From: Comchoanobacter sp040266255
Lineage (GTDB): Bacteria > Pseudomonadota > Gammaproteobacteria > Comchoanobacterales > Comchoanobacteraceae
Assembly: GCA_040266255.1 (NCBI GenBank)
Contig: JBDQEV010000001.1
Location: 1 to 58,389 of the forward strand
Direction of reading: 5' to 3'
Length of the DNA stretch: 58,389 nucleotides
The notes under the pieces are model-generated. The model worked only from the letters and a program-made list of their open reading frames with translations. It ran no database searches and was not told the origin of the DNA. The position numbers were made by a program, and so were the translations under genes. Shown in pieces: positions 51,813 to 58,389 of this stretch (the stretch's first letter is position 1; each line of letters begins with the position of its first letter).

Positions 51813-54800
51813 ATGGCATCATCAATATTAGAAGGAATTTTAGATGGAGTGTCTTTCTTAGGAAGCACGATATCAGTGGCCCTTAAAAAATCAGGTAGTA
51901 GCTATACTGATCTTCAAACAGCTGATGGAGAGTTTGATTTAGTTAGAGACGATGGGACTTTGGTTTCTATTATTCAAATTAGAGGCTTTATCGGACTGGT
52001 AGGTGAGGAAGAGTATGCAAGATTAATTGAGCAATCATTGCAAACTTTTAACACGCCGATGAAAAATGTAGGCCATACATGGTCAATGAACTTCAGTTAT
52101 AATATTGATCAGGTAAAAGATAAAATATCAGAGAATTATGCATTAGCAAGAGAGACGGCTAAACGATTAGATTTAGACTTAGAAGATGTTCTCAGAGAAC
52201 GTGTAGATTATATGAGTCGTTATTGCTCATCTGAAGATGTTTTCTTGGTGATCAATACACATTTAGATGTTTTGACTGGAGAGCAGTTACGATCCGCATC
52301 CAAAGATAAGATAAAAGATTTAAAAGAGAAAAAAACGCCAAACTTCAAAAAGACACAAAGCCCAGTAGTTTCACTGCATGAGATTAGAGATGCACATAAG
52401 TCGTTTGTTGCATCAATTGTGTCAGATCTCAATTCTGCTGGTGTGAGTTGCTCATTACTGCCTGCGCATGAAGCAGTATATCATATTAGATATAGTTCAT
52501 TTCCAAATTTCACAGATAAAAGTTGGTCACCAGTATTAATTGGAGATAAAGTTAAACCTAAAGTGGTAGAAGAAAACTTAAACATCTCCCCTGAGGCTGA
52601 TTTAGCAGACTTATTATGGCCATCACTAGAATCACAGTTATTTCCTCAAGATGGTGAGGTTCTTGATATCAAAACATGTAGAGTGGGAGATAAGCTCTTT
52701 TCCTCAATTTATATTGATTTATATCCAAAAGATGTACAGCCATTTAACCGTCTGTTCTCAAGGGTAATTCAAAATCATTTCCCATGGAAAATGGACTTCA
52801 ATGTAAAAGGTGGGGGATTGTCATCTCTGAAGTTTAAGCGTGCAATGTCAAGTGTTCTTGCATTCTCATCTTCGCAGAATAGATTGATTAATGATGCTGT
52901 AAAGCTACTAGATTATTTAGACCTTGAGACTGATGATTCTGTAGTCATTGTTCGTGCAGTTTTTTCAACTTGGGTGAATGAGACCGGTTCAAGAGAAGAA
53001 GATTTGAAAAAGTTGAGAACGCAAGTTGCAACGCTTGCTCGTGCTGTACAAGGTTGGGGCACAATTGATGTGACTGAGGTCTGCGGAGATCCTTTTGAAG
53101 GTGCAATTTCAAGTATGTTGGGGATGACCTATGATTCTCCAGCGCCTAAAACAGTTGCTTCCCTGAGAGATATTCTTAAAATGATGCCATTAACTCGTCC
53201 AGCTTCACCTTGGCAAAATGGCTCTTTGATGTTACGCTCTCCAGATGGTAAATTATGGGCATATCAGCCTGGCTCTCCTTTACAAACTACATGGATTGAC
53301 ATGATTTATGCTCGTCCAGGTTCAGGTAAGTCTGTTTTATCTAATGCGATTAATTTAGGCTTGTGTGTACAGGGTGGGATACAGCGCTTGCCAAGAATTT
53401 CAGTGATTGATATTGGCCCATCAAGTTCTGGGTTAGTCTCTTTGATTAAAGAAGCATTACCTGAGGATCAAAAGCATCTTGCATCATACATTCGGTTTAA
53501 TATGTCAAAGGAATACTCAATCAATCCTTTTGATACACAGTTAGGTAGCCGCTTTCCACTACCATTAGAGCGGTCATTTTTAGTGAACTTTGTCTCACTA
53601 CTTGCTACCCCAGTTGGGCAGGCATCAGCATATGATGGTGTAGCTGACTTGGTTGGGATGGTAGTTGATGAAGCATATAAAGCGCTAAATGATGATAGTA
53701 ACCCAAATGTTTACACCAAGGGAATTAGTGAAAAAGTTGATGAGATGCTAGACAGTATCAAGCATCAGGTGGACTCTAAGACTAGTTGGTGGGAAGTTAC
53801 AGATGCTTTATTTGATGCAGGGCATATTAGGGAGGCGTTATTAGCACAGAGGAATGCTGTTCCTTTGCTGAGTGATTTAACCTCAATAGCACGTTCAGCA
53901 GCAGTGGTTGATTTATATGGAAAAATAACAGTTTCTACAGGGGAGAGCTTGATTGATGCATTTGTCAGAATGCTTTCAAGTGCCGTTAGGGAATACCCAG
54001 TATTGTCAAGGTATACACAGTTTGATTTAGGTGAAGCGAGAGTTATATCGTTTGACTTAGATGAGGTTGCTAAGAGCGGTGGTGAAGCTGCTGAGCGGCA
54101 AACATCAGTAATGTATATGTTAGCACGCTATATTATAGCAAAAGATTTTTATCTTAATAAAGAGGCGGTTGCATCACTGCCAGAAAAGTATCGATTGCAT
54201 CATGAAAAAAGAGCTGCAGAGCTTAAAGAAGATCAAAAGCGTATTGTTTTTGATGAGTTCCATCGGACTGCAAAATCTGATGCAGTCAGAGATCAAGTAT
54301 TAGTAGATATGAGAGAAGGAAGGAAGTGGAGAGTACAAGTTTGTGTTATATCACAGGATTTAGCAGACTTTGATGATCAGATTGTTAAGTTTGCAACTTC
54401 TACATTCATTATGGATGCGGGGCCAGAGCAAGCAATTAAAGAAACTACACAGCGTTTTGGTTTATCAAAGACCGCTCAAACTGCTCTGAGACAGTCAGTT
54501 CGAGGTCCAAGAGAGGGAGGCGCAACATTTTTAGGTCAGTTTGCAACTAAAAATGGAAATCACTTACAGCTTTTAACATTGACATTAGGCCCAGTAGAAC
54601 TTTGGGCATTTTCAACGACATCAGAAGATGTATTGGTAAGAACTGTTTTATATGAGTCATTAGGTCCAATGGAAGCAAGACGAGTGCTCGCAAATATATT
54701 TCCATCAGGATCGGCATCGAAGTACATACAAGAGAAATTGAATAAGCAGTCAGAAGGTACGGGCGTTATTTCTGATGATGAGAAAAACTCTGTTGTTACC

Positions 54801-54863
54801 AGTGTAATCGAATCAATTATAAAAGCGTATCAAGAAAATCCAAACGTCAGACATTTAAGTTAA
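51813..54863 (+). CDS. icmB: Dot/Icm ATPase DotO/IcmB
   Basis: A 1016-residue VirB4-like ATPase (Legionella 1009). The N-terminal half is the VirB4-type domain; Walker A ARPGSGKSVLSNA is at about residues 499-511. Walker B is in RIVFDEFHRTA (about 810), then WRVQVCVISQDLADF. DotO hexamers at the cytoplasmic base recruit DotB to power export. GGAG ribosome site. It is the last icm gene; its stop overlaps the convergent yheT-like stop by 4 bp. Confidence 0.96.
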   Translation: MASSILEGILDGVSFLGSTISVALKKSGSSYTDLQTADGEFDLVRDDGTLVSIIQIRGFIGLVGEEEYARLIEQSLQTFNTPMKNVGHTWSMNFSYNIDQVKDKISENYALARETAKRLDLDLEDVLRERVDYMSRYCSSEDVFLVINTHLDVLTGEQLRSASKDKIKDLKEKKTPNFKKTQSPVVSLHEIRDAHKSFVASIVSDLNSAGVSCSLLPAHEAVYHIRYSSFPNFTDKSWSPVLIGDKVKPKVVEENLNISPEADLADLLWPSLESQLFPQDGEVLDIKTCRVGDKLFSSIYIDLYPKDVQPFNRLFSRVIQNHFPWKMDFNVKGGGLSSLKFKRAMSSVLAFSSSQNRLINDAVKLLDYLDLETDDSVVIVRAVFSTWVNETGSREEDLKKLRTQVATLARAVQGWGTIDVTEVCGDPFEGAISSMLGMTYDSPAPKTVASLRDILKMMPLTRPASPWQNGSLMLRSPDGKLWAYQPGSPLQTTWIDMIYARPGSGKSVLSNAINLGLCVQGGIQRLPRISVIDIGPSSSGLVSLIKEALPEDQKHLASYIRFNMSKEYSINPFDTQLGSRFPLPLERSFLVNFVSLLATPVGQASAYDGVADLVGMVVDEAYKALNDDSNPNVYTKGISEKVDEMLDSIKHQVDSKTSWWEVTDALFDAGHIREALLAQRNAVPLLSDLTSIARSAAVVDLYGKITVSTGESLIDAFVRMLSSAVREYPVLSRYTQFDLGEARVISFDLDEVAKSGGEAAERQTSVMYMLARYIIAKDFYLNKEAVASLPEKYRLHHEKRAAELKEDQKRIVFDEFHRTAKSDAVRDQVLVDMREGRKWRVQVCVISQDLADFDDQIVKFATSTFIMDAGPEQAIKETTQRFGLSKTAQTALRQSVRGPREGGATFLGQFATKNGNHLQLLTLTLGPVELWAFSTTSEDVLVRTVLYESLGPMEARRVLANIFPSGSASKYIQEKLNKQSEGTGVISDDEKNSVVTSVIESIIKAYQENPNVRHLS

Positions 54864-55849
54864 TTGATTTCTAGTATATCTAAAGGAATATATGTAGCAA
54901 GGTGTGCAAGTATTCTTTGATCTAGCCAATAATATGGTGCATGGGGAGGGCCACTCATAAAGCCTATATGACCACCATGCTCATATACCTCCAGCTGAAC
55001 GTGTGGTGATATCTCATGTGGTTCTGGGATTTTATGGTAATTCACAATTGGGTCATTCTTTGCTGCGATTATCAGTGTGGGTTTTTTGATGAAGGGTAGA
55101 TAGTTACAACTACTAGAGTCATTATAGTACTCCTCTAATGAATCAAAACCATGTAGTGGTGCTGTAACCTTTCTATCTAGATCAATTAGAGATGAAACAC
55201 TATTGAGCTCTTTTAATAAAGATTCAGACGCACGCCCAGATCTCACTTTTTTACTGTACATTTTCTTAATATCTTGTAAAAACATTTGTTCATATAGTTT
55301 ACCGATGCCTTGCTGTATTGCAGTAGCTGTTTGGTGCAAATCAAATGGTGGGCATACTGCTACGCCAGTTGATGCTAAGTTAGATTGTTTCAGTTCACCA
55401 AATAACTTTAGTAGAATATTTCCACCCAATGAAAAACCAACAAGAGCAATTGGGGCTTGAGGGTTACGCTGTTTGATCAAGTTACAAATGAACTTGATAT
55501 CTTCAGTGTCACCGCTATGATACTGCCTTTCTAATCGATTGCTCTCACCACTACAGCCTCTGAAATGAAGTAGGCAAGCGTTCCAGTTAGTTTCATTTTG
55601 TATACGGTATAATAGTGAGTTGATGTAATGCGAGTTCACAGAGCCCTGTAGGCCATGTAGTAAAATGATTGTTGGTGCATTATTTTTACTGGTCCATATG
55701 CTTTCAATGAAATCACCATCTGGTAGTTCAAAGACTTCAGAAATAAAAGATATTTCTTGAGGTTTTTTAAACAAAAAAGGATAGAGCGTTTGTAGGTGAG
55801 GGTTAGGAAGCCACCAAGCAGGCTCGTATGTATGACTAGTGTTATCCAT
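54860..55849 (-). CDS. YheT-family alpha/beta hydrolase
   Basis: About 329 residues of the UPF0017/YheT esterase family. Patterns: WWLPNPHLQTLYP at the start, ELPDGDF, LLHGLQGSVNSHY, HFRGCSGESNR, the nucleophile VGFSLGGN (Ser), NDPIV (acid) and EHGGHIGFM (His). The substrate is unknown, probably short-chain esters or lipids. The frame opens at 55942, but the family N-terminus fits ATG 55849 better. Convergent overlap with icmB; divergent from nadK. Confidence 0.88.
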   Translation of the reverse strand: MDNTSHTYEPAWWLPNPHLQTLYPFLFKKPQEISFISEVFELPDGDFIESIWTSKNNAPTIILLHGLQGSVNSHYINSLLYRIQNETNWNACLLHFRGCSGESNRLERQYHSGDTEDIKFICNLIKQRNPQAPIALVGFSLGGNILLKLFGELKQSNLASTGVAVCPPFDLHQTATAIQQGIGKLYEQMFLQDIKKMYSKKVRSGRASESLLKELNSVSSLIDLDRKVTAPLHGFDSLEEYYNDSSSCNYLPFIKKPTLIIAAKNDPIVNYHKIPEPHEISPHVQLEVYEHGGHIGFMSGPPHAPYYWLDQRILAHLATYIPLDILEIN

Positions 55850-55967
55850 ATTTGAAAACCAGTAATCGATTAATAACGGTAAAGATGTTTTTGAAAACTT
55901 TACTCTAATATATGTTATCATATTTTGAGTGAGATGAAACAACTGAAACTGTTACAGAGAGAAAATT

Positions 55968-56759
55968 ATGCCCGTTTTTAAATCAGTAGCCATTCAATCC
56001 TTTTTAAAAGATAGCCAACAATATGTTTTACAAATTGAAAAGCTTATTGAAAAAATGAATATGCACAAAGTTAAAGACGGTGAGTTACCGGATTTAGTGA
56101 TTTCTATAGGAGGGGATGGGACCTTGTTGCACCATGCAAAATATGCGCATCAGCATCAAATTCCTATATTGGGTATTAATGCAGGCCAAGTTGGATTTTT
56201 AGCAGATGTAGAATGTGATGGGGACGGGGTTTTAGAATCAATCTTTCAAGGTCACTTTATTGAAGATGATAGAATTGTGTTAAGTTGTGAGCATCAAGGT
56301 GAGCAGTACTTAGCAATTAATGAAGTGATGGTTTCAAAAGTGAACTCAACACAGTTGATTCGTTATGAAGCATTTATAGATGATCGATTTGTATATGAGC
56401 AGTTGGGTGATGGTTTAATTGTGTCTACACCAACTGGGTCTACAGCATATTCTTTATCGGCTGGTGGACAAATACTGCATCCAAATATAGACGCTGTATC
56501 GTTGGTTCCAGTATGTTCTAGACATCTATCCTCCCGAGTTTTAACGATACCAGCAACATCTGAGGTTAAATTGAATGTGACGCACTGGAAAGGTTCTGAG
56601 GCGGTTCTATCAATAGATGCAAATGCAATTACAAAAGGACATGAGATTAAGAGTATTACAATTAAAAAGCATGCAAAAGTATTAAAACTGATTCATCCAA
56701 GGCATTACGATTTTTATGATACACTACAAAACAAACTGAACTGGGAAACAAAAGTTTAG
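55968..56759 (+). CDS. nadK: NAD kinase
   Basis: A 263-residue protein. ISIGGDGTLLHHAKY (GGDGT), GINAGQVGFLADV, INEVMVSK and GDGLIVSTPTGSTAYSLSAGG are the NadK signatures. It makes NADP+ from NAD+ and ATP. Shorter than E. coli NadK (292), mainly because the first Rossmann part is trimmed. A purine-rich GAGAGAAAA precedes the ATG. recN follows after 39 bp, the usual gammaproteobacterial pairing. Confidence 0.94.
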   Translation: MPVFKSVAIQSFLKDSQQYVLQIEKLIEKMNMHKVKDGELPDLVISIGGDGTLLHHAKYAHQHQIPILGINAGQVGFLADVECDGDGVLESIFQGHFIEDDRIVLSCEHQGEQYLAINEVMVSKVNSTQLIRYEAFIDDRFVYEQLGDGLIVSTPTGSTAYSLSAGGQILHPNIDAVSLVPVCSRHLSSRVLTIPATSEVKLNVTHWKGSEAVLSIDANAITKGHEIKSITIKKHAKVLKLIHPRHYDFYDTLQNKLNWETKV

Positions 56760-56798
56760 TAGGGTGGCTAGAGGAATAATACATACTAAAATAACATA

Positions 56799-58373
56799 AT
56801 GATTAAAGATATAGAAATTAATAACTTTATATTAATACAGTCTGCTAAATTGACGTTGGGCGCAGGATTCAATGTCATTACTGGAGAATCTGGGGCCGGA
56901 AAGTCACTTTTACTCAAGGCAATTCGCTTTGCATTTGGTGCAAGAGCTACAAAAAGTATTATTGGACAGTGGGGTAAGTCTGCACACGTTAAAATATCAG
57001 TTGATATAGCAGGTCATCAACTATCATCACAATATGGTGCAGTACTTGAAATTGATCATCAGCTTTCAATGTCTAAAAGAAGCATAAAGGTCAATAATAA
57101 AGTAGTAACACTATCAGAGCTGCAAAAGATATATCAATTATTGGTGCTAGACTGCCAGCAAAGCAGTGAACAGTTATTAAAACAACAAAAACATCAGCAG
57201 TTATTATTAGATCAAACGATTGATGCAAATTGTATAAAAAGCTTTAATACAATGTTGTCAAAATATGATGATTTAAAAATAACATATACTCAGTTGCTAA
57301 ATAGCATGTCAATGGTTGATGATTTAGAATTAATGCAGTATCACACAAATGAATTAGGTAATGCGCTAGATATTGAGAGCAATATTGAGAATCTACATGA
57401 GATTGTATATCAAGATAGGCAGCTTGCGGATATAGCATCAAAAGCTAATGTTTTATCCAGTGTCTTAAGTGAAGCTGAGCGTAAATTGGCTATATTTACA
57501 GGCTTAGAAGATTATCAAGATTTAAAAGAGCAGAGTATAGAGCTAAAAGATGCAATCGATGTCATGCAGGAGAAAATTGAAGCACTAGAGGTGAGGCAAA
57601 AAGAGACCAACATGAAGGCACATGCTGCTAAAGAAACATTATCTAACTTGGGAGACTTAGCGCGCAAGCATAAAGTACCTGTGAGTGAGCTACCAGTGTT
57701 CCACAAAAATATGCAAGAACAAATTAATACTATACAAACTGCTATAGATCAGTTGCCTCAGATTGAACAAGAAACTGCTTTATACAAGGAACAGTTAATG
57801 GTCGCAGCTGATATCCTTTATCAAAAAAGAGTATTAGGTGCGCAAGTGCTGCAAAATAGAATTAACCAAGCATTACCTGCTCTAGGCATTGATGGTATGC
57901 AATGTGAAATCAATGTTTCAGAGGCAAAGCTATCTTATAATGGGGGATCAATGGTTCACATCGGCTTTAGTGTTTCTGGAAAGCCAGTTAAGTCAGTAGA
58001 GCAACTGTCAGGAGGTGAGCTATCAAGGGTAAGTCTAATGATACATGCATATTGTACGAAGAGTAAAATCATGCTTCTAGATGAAGTTGATGTCGGATTA
58101 AGTGGAGAAGCAGCGAAAAAAATGAAGTTATTCCTACAAGATCTTGCAAGTCGTGCGCAAGTTGTTGCAATCAGTCATTTAGCACAAGTTGCAGCAAGTG
58201 CAGCTCATCATATCAAAGTGACAAAGTATATTGCTGATCATGAAATCGAGAGTCGTATTGCTGCAATAGGACAAGAGGATCTGATCAAAGAAATTTCACG
58301 TATTTTGAGTGGTGGTGAGTCTGAAGTTGCGCTTGCACATGCAAAAGAGTGTATTGAGGAGGGTGTATTATAG
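56799..58373 (+). CDS. recN: DNA repair protein RecN
   Basis: A 524-residue SMC-like ATPase (E. coli 553). Walker A GESGAGKSLLLKA is near residue 30. Helical coiled-coil arms span about 140-345. The ABC signature is QLSGGELSRVSLMIH, and Walker B is IMLLDEVDVGLSGEAAKKM. RecN helps repair double-strand breaks. It is complete, stopping 16 bp before the window end. No clear ribosome site precedes ATG 56799. Confidence 0.95.
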   Translation: MIKDIEINNFILIQSAKLTLGAGFNVITGESGAGKSLLLKAIRFAFGARATKSIIGQWGKSAHVKISVDIAGHQLSSQYGAVLEIDHQLSMSKRSIKVNNKVVTLSELQKIYQLLVLDCQQSSEQLLKQQKHQQLLLDQTIDANCIKSFNTMLSKYDDLKITYTQLLNSMSMVDDLELMQYHTNELGNALDIESNIENLHEIVYQDRQLADIASKANVLSSVLSEAERKLAIFTGLEDYQDLKEQSIELKDAIDVMQEKIEALEVRQKETNMKAHAAKETLSNLGDLARKHKVPVSELPVFHKNMQEQINTIQTAIDQLPQIEQETALYKEQLMVAADILYQKRVLGAQVLQNRINQALPALGIDGMQCEINVSEAKLSYNGGSMVHIGFSVSGKPVKSVEQLSGGELSRVSLMIHAYCTKSKIMLLDEVDVGLSGEAAKKMKLFLQDLASRAQVVAISHLAQVAASAAHHIKVTKYIADHEIESRIAAIGQEDLIKEISRILSGGESEVALAHAKECIEEGVL

Positions 58374-58389
58374 TGTTGTTCATAGGTAC

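Noticed and set aside
56754..56790. Inverted repeat TTTAGTA / TACTAAA between nadK and recN as a terminator
   Set aside because: Only seven A/T-rich pairs around a loop of more than 20 bases and no T run after it, so it is likely chance.

Overview
The window is a compact, AT-rich, gene-dense piece of a gammaproteobacterial chromosome. Gene content and order point to a host-associated relative of the Legionellales/Coxiellales (Legionella, Coxiella, Rickettsiella, Berkiella or a similar reduced lineage). Housekeeping genes sit in typical gammaproteobacterial blocks: DUF502-aspS-yebC-ruvCAB, gmk-rpoZ-spoT and nadK-recN. The largest part, in three blocks, encodes a Dot/Icm (type IVB) secretion system, which is the hallmark of intracellular Legionellales-like bacteria. 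The species cannot be fixed from sequence alone.

Layout. (1) 1-5474: a Fis-like regulator on the minus strand, then DUF502, aspS, yebC, ruvC, ruvA and ruvB on the plus strand, tightly coupled. (2) 5461-8695, minus strand: a phosphopantetheinyl transferase, icmW, a small secreted protein and an IcmX-like protein. (3) 8788-23066: ssb-acnA, rph (minus), then a long plus-strand run of gmk, rpoZ, spoT, a rubredoxin-reductase-like flavoprotein, pcnB, feoA, feoB, feoC, murJ and cysS. (4) 23117-34408: four tandem DotA-like genes with icmV between the first and second. (5) 34418-38382, minus strand: dotB, dotC, dotD and a MidA-like methyltransferase with a helical-repeat tail. (6) 38448-54863: icmT, icmS, icmQ-like, icmP/dotM, icmO/dotL, icmN/dotK-like, icmL/dotI, a second icmL, icmK/dotH, icmE/dotG, icmG/dotF, icmC/dotE, two extra IcmD-like genes, icmD/dotP, icmJ/dotN and icmB/dotO. 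(7) 54860-58373: a YheT-type hydrolase (minus), nadK and recN.

Together the Dot/Icm genes cover almost the whole machine. DotC, DotD, DotH, DotF and DotG form the envelope-spanning core, and DotB and DotO are ATPases. DotL, DotM, DotN, IcmS and IcmW form the coupling and adaptor complex. DotA, IcmV, IcmX, IcmT, DotI, DotE and DotP are accessory and membrane parts. icmF, dotU/icmH and icmR are not in the window.

What stands out is copy-number expansion: four DotA-like proteins with unrelated-looking central regions but the same C-terminal membrane block, three IcmD-like proteins in tandem, and two full-length IcmL proteins. A methyltransferase and a small secreted protein of unknown function lie inside the secretion clusters. 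The window is packed: no gap between genes exceeds about 150 bp, many genes overlap by ATGA-type junctions, and three of the four convergent gene pairs overlap at their stop codons. I saw no tRNA, rRNA, CRISPR array, insertion sequence or convincing hairpin-plus-U terminator.
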